Below, in pieces: positions 8,915 through 17,904 of a stretch of DNA of 64,000 nt. Under the pieces are notes generated by a model. The model searched no databases and was not told the origin of the DNA. It was given only the letters and a program-made list of their open reading frames with translations. A program made the translations under genes and the position numbers. Source of the DNA: Pseudactinotalea terrae (GTDB lineage Bacteria; Actinomycetota; Actinomycetes; Actinomycetales; Beutenbergiaceae); assembly GCF_009733845.1 (NCBI RefSeq), contig NZ_WNXZ01000001.1:1364001-1428000 (forward strand), in the 5' to 3' direction. Each line of letters starts with the position of its first letter. Within the stretch, counting starts at the first letter, position 1.

Positions 8915-11508
8915 TCAGGCGCGCAGGGTCGCGCCGAACCTCTCCCCCGCTGCTGCCACGACGGCGTCCCGGACGGCGGCCGTGTCCTCGCCCGTGAGCG
9001 TGCGCTCGCCGCGCAGCCGCAGCGCGAACGCCAGCGACCTGGTGCCCTCGGGCAGGTTGGCGCCGGTGTAGACGTCGAAGAGGCGGACCTCCTCGGCGAG
9101 CGCACCCGCGGCGGCGGTCACCACGTCGAGGACATCCCCCGCGGGGACGTCGGCGGGCACCACGAGAGCGATGTCCTCCTTGGCCGGCGGGAACGTCGAC
9201 AGGCTGCCGACCTGACGAGGCTCGGCTGGGGCAGCCACGAAGAGCACGTCGAGGTCGACCTCGAGCGCGACGGTGCGGGCCGGCAGCCCGAGCTCGCTCA
9301 CCACGCGCGGGGCGAGCTCACCGGCGTGGCCCACGAGAGCGCCGTCGGCGGTCGTGAAGCGCGCGCACCTGCCCGGGTGCCACGGGGCGTGGCCGGGGTC
9401 GTTGGCGACATGCACGTCGGCACCGACCGCGCGGGCCATCTCACGCACGAACGCCACGGCGTCGGCGGCCTCGTACGCGCGCGCCTGCGCGCCAGGGCCG
9501 GCCTGCTGTGCGAGACCCACCAGCACGGCGGCGATCCGCAGCGGCTGCGCCGGGACCGCGGCCCGGATCGAGTCCAGCGTGCCCCCGTCAGGAAGCACAG
9601 CCGGCGGCGGCAGCGGCGAGGACCCGAGCGCGCCGTCGGGTCGCGTCACCGAGCCGATCTCGTAGATGCCGACGTCGGTGATGCCGCGCCCCACGTTCCG
9701 CACCGCGGCGTCGAGCAGCGTGTGCAGCAGCGAGGTGCGCATGAACGGTGCGTCCTGCGCGAGCGGGTTCTGCAGCCGGACCGCGCGGCGGCGGGGGTCG
9801 TCCTCGCCCAACCCGAGCTGGTCGTGACGGTTCTCGGAGATGAACGGGTAGGTGAGCACCTGCACAAGGCCGGAGTCGGCGAGCAGGTTCGCCACCCGGC
9901 GGCGGCGCTGCTGCTTGACCGTCAGCCCTCGGCCGGCGGGTGCTGACGGCAGCTCGGAGGGCACCGCGTCGTAGCCGCGCAGCCGCACGACCTCCTCGAC
10001 CAGGTCGGCCGGCTCGGTCAGGTCGGGCCGCCATGACGGCGGTGTCACGAGCACCCGTGCTGTGCTCGCGGCGTGCCGGCCGGTGGTCTCGGCGCTCTCG
10101 TCGGGGAGCTCCTCGACGGTTGCGCCGAGGCTGCGCAGGGTCTCGATGACGTCCTCGTTGCTGTACCGCACGCCCACGAGCCGGCTCGCGTGCTGCGGGT
10201 CGAACCCGATCGCCGAGGGCGCCCGCGTGGCGTCCACGTCGGTCACCGCCGTGTCGTCGGCCGTGCCGCCGCCGAGCTCGACCAGCAGGTCGACCACGCG
10301 CTGCGCGGCCACGGCCTGCAGCCGGTTGTCGACACCGCGCTCGAACCGCTTGGACGCCTCGCTCGGCAGCTTGTGCCGCCTCGCGGTGCGGGCGATCGAG
10401 ATCGGGTCGAAGTGAGCCGCCTCGATCAGGATGTCCGTGGTCCGCTCACCCACCTCGGTGTCCTGACCACCCATGACACCCGCGATCCCGATCGGTCGCG
10501 ATCCGAGGTTGCCCTCGGGCGAGTCGGTGATCAGCAGGTCCTCGACGTCGAGGGCGCGGTCGACGTCGTCGAGCGTCGTCATCCGCTCCCCCGGCTTCGC
10601 GCGCCGCACGACGATCGGCGCGTGCAGGGTGCCGAGGTCGTAGGCGTGCAACGGTTGCCCGAGGTCGAGCATCACGTAGTTCGTGACGTCGACGGCGAGC
10701 GAGATCGGCCGCATGCCCGCCTGGCGCAGCCGCTTGCTCAGCCACGCGGGCGAGGCCGCGGTCGCGTCCACGCCGCGCACGATGCGTGCGACGAACCGGT
10801 CGGCGCCGGCGTTGCCCCGGATCGGGGCGTCGTCGGAGATCTCGACGGCGAAACCGGACTCGGTCGGTGCCGGCACCCTGGCACCCAGCTCGAGCGCACG
10901 GTCGGTGAACGCCGCACCCGTGGAGTGCGAGTACTCGCGCGCGACCCCGCGCATCGAGAAGCAGTAGCCGCGGTCGGGGGTCACGTTGATCTCGAGGACC
11001 TCCTCGCCCAGGCCGAGCAGCGCGATCGCGTCGGTGCCCGGGGACGGGGCGTCGTCGAGCACGATGATGCCGGAGTGATCCTCGCCCAGGCCGAGCTCGC
11101 TCTGGCTGCAGATCATGCCGTCGCTGACGTGGCCGTAGGTCTTGCGGGCCGCGATCGCGAAGTCACCGGGCAGCACCGCGCCAGGCAGCGCGACCACCAC
11201 GGAGTCGCCGACGCCGAAGTTGTGCGCGCCGCACACGATGCCCCTGCTGCCGGCGCCGTCGCCCTCGGTCTCGTTGTGCTCCGGGCCGACGTCGAGGAGG
11301 CACCAGTTGATCGTCTTGCCGTTCTTCTGCTCCTCGGGCGTCTGCTCGAGGACGCGACCCACCACGAGCGGCCCGGTCACGGCGGCGGAGCGGTCGATGC
11401 TCTCCTCCTCCAGGCCCACCCGCACGAGGTCGGAGGCGAGACCCGCCGCCGTCGTGCCCTTGGGCACGTCGACGTGGTCGCGCAACCATTCGATCGGGAC
11501 GTACGGCA

Positions 11509-11509
<1 letters not shown>
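8915..11509 (-). CDS. pheT: Phenylalanine--tRNA ligase, beta subunit
   Basis: Partner of PheS in the alpha2-beta2 enzyme that charges tRNA-Phe. The 864 residues follow the bacterial layout: N-terminal EWL helix, tRNA-binding OB domain (about 45-165), B3/B4 editing region, B5 domain, inactive catalytic-like domain, and the C-terminal anticodon-binding (FDX-ACB) fold ending near RFGATLRA. The start at ATG 11509 (MPYVPIEWLRDHV) shares one base with the pheS stop (TGATG), indicating coupling. The frame remains open further upstream through pheS but this is shadow sequence. Confidence 0.97.
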
Positions 11510-12618
<1,109 letters not shown>

Positions 12619-12630
12619 TCAGGGACGAGA

Positions 12631-12698
12631 GCCCGCTCGGGCCGACACGCGCGTAGCCGGTGTCTGTGATCAGCGCACGCTGCGGCCCGGAGCGGGCC
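12631..12698 (-). promoter_or_regulatory. Competing hairpins in the pheST leader
   Basis: On the transcribed strand two hairpins form: a six-bp stem with three-base loop (12684-12698, GGCCCG/CGGGCC) and a five-bp stem (12631-12642, GCCCG/CGGGC). Each arm of the first can pair instead with an arm of the second (GGCCCG 12684-12689 with CGGGCC 12638-12643), so the structures exclude one another. The first hairpin lies inside the 16-codon leader frame. This geometry suits attenuation or control of ribosome access, though no U-rich terminator is present. Confidence 0.4.
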
Positions 12699-12720
12699 TG
12701 CTAAATCGCATCGCGTGCAT
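12670..12720 (-). CDS. Candidate pheST leader peptide, 16 aa
   Basis: A 16-codon frame, MHAMRFSRPAPGRSVR, precedes pheS by about 80 bases. It has a single phenylalanine codon (TTT) placed just before the first leader hairpin. CAGACT ends six bases before its ATG, matching the leaderless pattern seen at other genes here. One phenylalanine codon is few for classical attenuation, so the role is uncertain; it could be chance. Confidence 0.3.
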   Translation of the reverse strand: MHAMRFSRPAPGRSVR

Positions 12721-12900
12721 GGGGTCAGTCTGCCAGATCGTCGCCGAGAGGGCGCAAGCCTGACCGTGGGGCACGGCCTCCACACCGTGCGGTCGTCCCT
12801 GCGCCCTCTCGATGGAGCTACCAGCCCCGGGCTTTCCCCCGCCCAGTCGTGCGGCCAGCCTCATGGAGCCGCGGCCTGCCGCCCCGTACCGTATGGCCCC

Positions 12901-13605
12901 ATGCGCATGCCCGTGATCTCGCACGCCCCGATGAGCGCCTCCGGCGGCTCGGCCGAGTACGAAGGGTTCATCGGCTGGGTGCTCTCGCTGATCGACACGA
13001 TGGGCGAGGTCGGCGTCGGCCTGGCCGTGCTGATCGAGAACTTCTTCCCGCCGATCCCGTCCGAGGCGATCCTGCCGGCGGCGGGGTTCCTCTCCTATGC
13101 AGGCCGCATGAACTTCTGGGTCGCGCTGATCGCGGCGACGCTCGGCAGCCTCATCGGCGCCTGGGTCTGGTACGGCCTGGGCGCGGCACTCGGCCGCAAC
13201 CGCACGCGCTGGATCTTCGAGAAGATGCCGCTCGTCGACGCCGAGGACTTCGACAAGGCCGAGACCTTCTTCGGTCGCTGGGGCGGCACCGCCGTGCTGC
13301 TCGGGCGGTGCGTGCCGATCGTGCGCTCCTTCATCTCCGTCCCTGCGGGCGTCGAGCGGATGTCGCTGGTGATGTTCACCCTCTACACCGCGCTGGGCTC
13401 GCTCGTGTGGAACGCCATCTGGATCGGCCTGGGCTTCGCCTTCGGGCCGGCGATCGAGCCCGCGCTCGAGCAGTGGAGCGGGGTGCTCTCCAAGCTCGTC
13501 GTGGGGCTGATCCTGGCGCTGCTCGCCTGGTTCGTGATCGCCCGGCTCCGCCGCAACGCGCGGCGGCGCCGTGAGGGCGAGCCCCAGGCACCTGCCGGCG
13601 CCTGA
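12901..13605 (+). CDS. DedA-family membrane protein
   Basis: Integral membrane protein of the DedA/SNARE-associated superfamily, 234 residues, now linked to undecaprenyl-phosphate or phospholipid flipping and to envelope stress tolerance. Signature segments are ENFFPPIPSEAILPAAG (re-entrant loop) and GRCVPIVRSFISVPAGVERM, with about five hydrophobic stretches and a basic, cytosolic C-terminal tail. ATG 12901 follows TACCGT by eight bases; ATG 12907 is also possible. The open frame extends 5' to 12715 but that part is not family-like. Divergent from pheST. Confidence 0.92.
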   Translation: MRMPVISHAPMSASGGSAEYEGFIGWVLSLIDTMGEVGVGLAVLIENFFPPIPSEAILPAAGFLSYAGRMNFWVALIAATLGSLIGAWVWYGLGAALGRNRTRWIFEKMPLVDAEDFDKAETFFGRWGGTAVLLGRCVPIVRSFISVPAGVERMSLVMFTLYTALGSLVWNAIWIGLGFAFGPAIEPALEQWSGVLSKLVVGLILALLAWFVIARLRRNARRRREGEPQAPAGA

Positions 13606-13666
13606 CCGGCTTCCGGGTAGTGGACGCCACACCACGCGCGCTGCCCGGATTCCCTACGCTGGGCAC

Positions 13667-14755
13667 ATGGCCGCTGAACCCGCACCGATCTCGTTCGCCC
13701 GTGGCGCCCCGTCGCTCGACATCATCGACGTCGATGGTCTGAAGGCCGCCGCCGACCGCGCCTTCACGGACGACCCCGCGGGCTCGTTCGCCTACGGCAC
13801 GTCGGTCGGCTACCTCCCGTTGCGCGCGTGGATCGCCGAGCGGCACGGCGTGGCCGAGAACCAGGTGCTCGTGACCAACGGCTCGATGCAGGCCGACGCG
13901 TTCCTGTTCGAGACCTTGGTCTCCGACGGCGACGCCGTGATCGTCGAGCGCCCCTCCTACGACCGCACCCTGGGTTCGCTGCGTGCGCTCGGCGCCGACC
14001 TGCACGCGGTCGACATCGAGCCCGACGGCGTGTCGGTCGACGGCGTCCGCGCGGTGCTGGACTCCGGCGTCACTCCTGCGCTCGCTCACCTCATCCCGAA
14101 CTTCCACAACCCCGCCGGCTACACGCTCTCAGCCGACAAGCGCGCGGAACTCGTCCGGCTCGCACGGGATCGATCGTTCACGATCTTCGAGGACGACCCG
14201 TACGTGGAGCTGCGCTTCACGGGCGAGCGGCTGCCCACGATGTTCGAGCAGTCCGACGGCGAGGTCGTCTACGCGAGCTCGTTCTCCAAGACCGTCTGCC
14301 CCGGCATTCGCGTGGGCTACCTGGTGGGCTCGACCGAGCTGATCGGCAAGGTCGCCGCGCTGGCCACCAGCACCTACATCTCGCCGAGCATGGTCAGCCA
14401 GTCGATCGTCAACTCGTTCGTGCGCAGCGGCTCCTACGAGGCCTCGATCGAGACGGTCAAGACCGCCCTCGCGGAGCGAGCCCGCGTGCTCGCTGAGGGG
14501 CTGCGCGCCGAGCTGCCCGAGGTGCAGTTCGTCGACCCCGAGGGTGGCTACTTCCTGTGGCTGACCTTCCCCGAGGGAACCGACGGCGACGCCCTCTTCG
14601 ACGCCTGCACGGCCCGAGGCCTCGCCGTCGTCAAGGGCAGCGACTTCCTCCTCGACGACGCCAAGCACCACCTGCGCCTGGCCTACTCCGGCGTCACCCC
14701 CTCCCAGATCTCCGAGGGTGTCACCCGCCTCGCCGAGGCCTACCGCTCCCTGTAG
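13667..14755 (+). CDS. PLP-dependent aminotransferase, class I/II (2-aminoadipate aminotransferase-like)
   Basis: Fold-type I aminotransferase of 362 residues. The internal aldimine lysine is K208 in YASSFSKTVCPGIRVGY, R215 fits the phosphate contact, and EDDPY (175-179) carries the aspartate and tyrosine that contact PLP. NFHNPAGYTLS matches the NPxG loop. The set is closest to LysN/MocR-type aminotransferases that lack the DNA-binding domain. Substrate cannot be assigned. TACGCT ends six bases before ATG 13667, so it is probably leaderless; earlier in-frame codons belong to the end of the dedA gene. Confidence 0.9.
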   Translation: MAAEPAPISFARGAPSLDIIDVDGLKAAADRAFTDDPAGSFAYGTSVGYLPLRAWIAERHGVAENQVLVTNGSMQADAFLFETLVSDGDAVIVERPSYDRTLGSLRALGADLHAVDIEPDGVSVDGVRAVLDSGVTPALAHLIPNFHNPAGYTLSADKRAELVRLARDRSFTIFEDDPYVELRFTGERLPTMFEQSDGEVVYASSFSKTVCPGIRVGYLVGSTELIGKVAALATSTYISPSMVSQSIVNSFVRSGSYEASIETVKTALAERARVLAEGLRAELPEVQFVDPEGGYFLWLTFPEGTDGDALFDACTARGLAVVKGSDFLLDDAKHHLRLAYSGVTPSQISEGVTRLAEAYRSL

Positions 14756-14794
14756 GGCTCACGAAGGGCCCGTCCACGGACGCGGCTGTCTGAC

Positions 14795-14864
14795 ACGAAT
14801 TCGTGGCGAGATGGCCGACTTACCCAATGTGAGCGTTCACAGCACCGTCTGGCCACGAGTTTGT
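14795..14864. repeat. Intergenic palindromic element A
   Basis: Lies in the 250-bp gap between the aminotransferase and FAD oxidoreductase genes. Outer arms ACGAATTCGTGGCGAGATGG (14795-14814) and its partner at 14845-14864 pair at 16 of 20 positions. The centre is TGTGAGCGTTCACA (14828-14841), itself a near-perfect palindrome resembling an ideal LacI-type operator. Read on the minus strand the element starts ACAAACTC, as does element B. The rest of the gap (to 15005) has no gene. Confidence 0.6.
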
Positions 14865-15005
14865 TGCACCGTGCCGTCGCGCGCCGCCCACACCACAGCG
14901 CTTGCTGGGTAGGAACACCCATCCCGCACGGACCGACGTGGGTAGCGCGCCCGATGTGGACGCTTCTCCCGGACGCCTACCGTCGGCGTGCCCGAAGGAG
15001 GAGTC

Positions 15006-16109
15006 ATGTCCGCACAGCACGTCGAGACCCTGATCATCGGGTCCGGTCAGGCCGGCCTCACCACCGCCTACCACCTGGCCCGCCGCGGCCGCGACGTCCT
15101 CGTCGTCGACCGCGCCGAGCAGCTGGGTGACTGCTGGCGTCAGCAGTACGACAGCCTCACGCTGTTCACACCTGCCTACGCCGACGCACTTCCTGGGTTG
15201 CCGTTCCCGTCAGCGCGGTGGCACTTCCCCACCAAGGACGAGATGGCCACCTATGTGGAACGCTACGCCGTCACCTACGACCTACCGGTCCGCCTGCGCA
15301 CCGAGGTCGACCGACTGGCCGCGGTGCCTGGCGGCGGCTTCATCGCCACGATCGGCGAGGAGGTGATCACGTGCGACAACGTGGTAGTCGCGACCGGGAC
15401 CTTCGGGCACGAGCCGTCCGTGCCGCCCGTCGCGGCCCGGATCGCGCCCACCATCCGACAGCTGCACTCGGCGCAGTACCGTCGCCCGAGCGACCTGCCG
15501 CCGGGGCCTGTGCTGGTGGTCGGGGCCTCGCACAGCGGGTGCGACATCGCCTACGAGCTCGCGCTCACGCACGACGTGACGCTGTGCGGGCCGGACAACG
15601 GCCAGCTGCCGATGCGCTGGGGATCGGCGCGAATGAAGGTGATGTACCCCGTCATCCGAAAGATCTTCGCGCACGTGCTGACACGCAGGACGCCGATCGG
15701 TCGCAAGGTCATGATCCACGTGCGGCACCACGGCGCACCGATGCTGCGTGTCCAGCGCAAAGACCTCGCCGAGCGTGGCGTGACCCGCCGCACGCAGAAG
15801 GTCGTCGGGATCTCGGACGACGGCATGCCGGTCCTCGAGGACGGGCTCGCCGTCCAGGCCGCCAGCGTCGTCTGGTGCACCGGCTACCGGCAGCGGTTCG
15901 ACTGGATCGACCTTCCCGTGGTGGGAGAGGACGGCTGGCCGCGCGAGTATCGCGGGATAGTCGAGGAGATCCCGGGCCTCTACTTCTGCGGGCTCGCCTT
16001 CCAGTATGCGTTCAGCTCGATGGAGGTCTCGGGCGTCGGCCGCGACGCCGAGCACGTGGCGCGTACGATCGTGGACACCTCGAGCCGATCCCCCGCTGTG
16101 ACGCACTGA
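15006..16109 (+). CDS. NAD(P)/FAD-dependent oxidoreductase, flavin monooxygenase-like
   Basis: Two-dinucleotide-fold flavoprotein of 367 residues. The N-terminal FAD loop is IIGSGQAGLTTAYHLARRG (about 10-28), and the NADPH loop is VVGASHSGCDIAYELAL. The FATGY-like signature appears as VVWCTGYRQRF. It is similar to putative flavin monooxygenases that oxidise organic substrates; the substrate is unknown. AAGGAGGAG lies six bases before ATG 15006, making this start clear and showing a normal leader. The LuxR regulator follows 54 bases later on the same strand and may control it. Confidence 0.9.
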   Translation: MSAQHVETLIIGSGQAGLTTAYHLARRGRDVLVVDRAEQLGDCWRQQYDSLTLFTPAYADALPGLPFPSARWHFPTKDEMATYVERYAVTYDLPVRLRTEVDRLAAVPGGGFIATIGEEVITCDNVVVATGTFGHEPSVPPVAARIAPTIRQLHSAQYRRPSDLPPGPVLVVGASHSGCDIAYELALTHDVTLCGPDNGQLPMRWGSARMKVMYPVIRKIFAHVLTRRTPIGRKVMIHVRHHGAPMLRVQRKDLAERGVTRRTQKVVGISDDGMPVLEDGLAVQAASVVWCTGYRQRFDWIDLPVVGEDGWPREYRGIVEEIPGLYFCGLAFQYAFSSMEVSGVGRDAEHVARTIVDTSSRSPAVTH

Positions 16110-16163
16110 TCACTGTGCGCGAGCGCGCGGCCGGTCCTATCGTCGGAGCGGGACGGAGTCGAC

Positions 16164-17795
16164 ATGGGCGTGCTCGAGGATCTACGGGCGGCACGTGAGG
16201 CCTACGAGCGCCGCGAGTGGGTCGCGGCCTTCGAGGAGCTCAGCCGCCTCGACGACGCCGACCTGGCAGCCGCGGACTTCGGCGCACTCGCCACGACGGC
16301 GTATCTGCTCGGCCGGCGCAACGACTGCGTGCAGGCGCTGCAGCGGGCGCACCGCGCCCACGTGGACGCCGATGACGTCCCCGGCGCGGTCCGTGACGCG
16401 TTCTGGCTCGCGATCGTGCTGGTGGAGGGTGGGGAACCGGCCGTCGCGCGCGGCTGGATGCTCCGGGCGGCGCGCCAGCTCGAAGCGGTCGAGGACGAGG
16501 TCGTCGAGCGTGGCTACCTCCTCGTGCACGAGATGTTCGGGCACATCGGTGCAGGCGCGTTCGAGGACGCCCTCCGTGTCGCGACCGAGGTGACCGCCAT
16601 CGGCCAGCGTTTCGGGGACACCGACCTGCTCGCGTTCGGGCTCAACGCCCAGGGCCGCGGGTTGACGATTCTGGGCCAGGTTCGGGAGGGCCTCGACCGC
16701 CTCGACGAGGCGATGGTCGGTCTGCTCGGTGGCGAGGTGTCGCCGATCTTCGCGGGGATGATCTACTGCTCGATGATCGAGGCGTGCCAGTGGCTGGGAG
16801 ACGTCGGCCGGGTTGAGCAGTGGACCCGCGCGCTGAGCACGTGGTGCGAGCAGCAACCTGGCTTGGTCGCCTTCACCGGTCAGTGCGCGGTGCATCGCGG
16901 TCAGCTCATGCGGTTGCACGGTGCGTGGGCAGAGGCGCTCGACGAGCTCGACCGGGCCTCGCGGCGCTACGCGCTCGCCGGCGCGGGCCCCGCCGTCGGA
17001 CTGGTGCAGCACGAGCGAGGAGACCTGCTCCGGCTCCGCGGCGAGCACGACGCAGCCGAGCGAGCTTACGCAGCGGCCACCCTGCAGGGCGACGACGCCC
17101 AGCCGGGGCGCGCCCTGCTCGCGCTCGCCACCGGAAGGAAGGACGCGGCCGCAAGCGCTGCTCGGCAGGCGCTCGAGCAGCGCCCAGATCCGGTCAGACG
17201 CTCCCAGGTGCTGAGCGGCGTGATCGAGGTTCTCGTCGCCGTGGCGGATCTCGAGTCAGCGACGGACGCCGCCGCCGAGCTCACCACGTTGGCGGGTCGC
17301 TTCGGTTGCGACTCGCTCGTGGCCGCGGCGGCTCACGCCAACGCGCAGGTCGCGCTCGGGCACGGCGATGCTGCCCTCGCGTTGGCGGCTGCGCGTGAGG
17401 CTGCGGCGCGGTGGTCGGCGTTGGCCGCGCCGTACGAGACCGCACGCAGCCAGGTGCTGGAGGGGCGGGCGCTCCTGGCCGGCGGAGACCAGAGCTCTGC
17501 GCGCACGTTGTGGCGGGCAGCGGAGAGCACACTGGCCACGCTGGGAGCGGCGGCGGTGACGGAGGTGCGCGAGCTGCTCGGCGAGGAGGTACTGCCGAGG
17601 GGGCTGAGCGGCCGCGAGGTCGAGGTGCTGCGCCTGGTCGCGGCAGGTCGAAGCAACGCCGAGATCGCGACGACGCTGGTGATCTCCGAGAAGACGGTCG
17701 CGCGGCATCTGTCGAACATCTTCGCCAAGCTCGACGTCGGGTCCCGCACCGCTGCCGCAGCGTTCGCCTACGCCCACCACCTGATCGACCGGTGA
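16164..17795 (+). CDS. LuxR-family transcriptional regulator with TPR-like helical repeats
   Basis: A 543-residue cytoplasmic regulator. Residues 1 to about 460 are alanine- and leucine-rich helical repeats of TPR type, and the last 65 residues form a LuxR helix-turn-helix ([20 protein letters not shown], then [15 protein letters not shown]). It lacks a receiver domain and an obvious AAA ATPase, so the helical part presumably senses a ligand or protein partner. GGAG at six bases supports ATG 16164. It follows the FAD oxidoreductase, a pairing that suggests joint function. It ends against element B. Confidence 0.9.
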   Translation: MGVLEDLRAAREAYERREWVAAFEELSRLDDADLAAADFGALATTAYLLGRRNDCVQALQRAHRAHVDADDVPGAVRDAFWLAIVLVEGGEPAVARGWMLRAARQLEAVEDEVVERGYLLVHEMFGHIGAGAFEDALRVATEVTAIGQRFGDTDLLAFGLNAQGRGLTILGQVREGLDRLDEAMVGLLGGEVSPIFAGMIYCSMIEACQWLGDVGRVEQWTRALSTWCEQQPGLVAFTGQCAVHRGQLMRLHGAWAEALDELDRASRRYALAGAGPAVGLVQHERGDLLRLRGEHDAAERAYAAATLQGDDAQPGRALLALATGRKDAAASAARQALEQRPDPVRRSQVLSGVIEVLVAVADLESATDAAAELTTLAGRFGCDSLVAAAAHANAQVALGHGDAALALAAAREAAARWSALAAPYETARSQVLEGRALLAGGDQSSARTLWRAAESTLATLGAAAVTEVRELLGEEVLPRGLSGREVEVLRLVAAGRSNAEIATTLVISEKTVARHLSNIFAKLDVGSRTAAAAFAYAHHLIDR

Positions 17796-17834
17796 GCGCT
17801 GCCTCTCGCTCGTGCCCGCCGGCCGCGGTGGGAC

Positions 17835-17901
17835 AAACTCCACGCTCGATGTGCGGGTGAGCGTTCACATCGCACCCGTGGGCCCTTCGAGCGTGGACTT
17901 T
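17835..17901. repeat. Intergenic palindromic element B, between convergent genes
   Basis: Outer arms AAACTCCACGCTCGA (17835-17849) and TCGAGCGTGGACTTT (17887-17901) pair with one mismatch. Inside is a second stem GTGCG..CGCAC flanking GTGAGCGTTCACA (17857-17869), a 13-base run identical to the centre of element A. It occupies nearly the whole gap between the convergent LuxR and SNF2 genes, so it may act as a two-way terminator, but the shared core argues for a repeat family or a protein-binding site. Confidence 0.65.
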
Positions 17902-17904
17902 GGG

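Noticed and set aside
12670-13635. 321-codon minus-strand frame opposite dedA
   Set aside because: Antisense to DedA and shadow-like; only its last 16 codons, just upstream of pheS, are kept as a possible leader peptide.
14795-14864. LacI repressor operator controlling the FAD oxidoreductase
   Set aside because: The core resembles a LacI site, but it sits inside a longer inverted repeat about 140 bases from the gene, and the same core recurs between convergent genes, so simple operator use is not supported.
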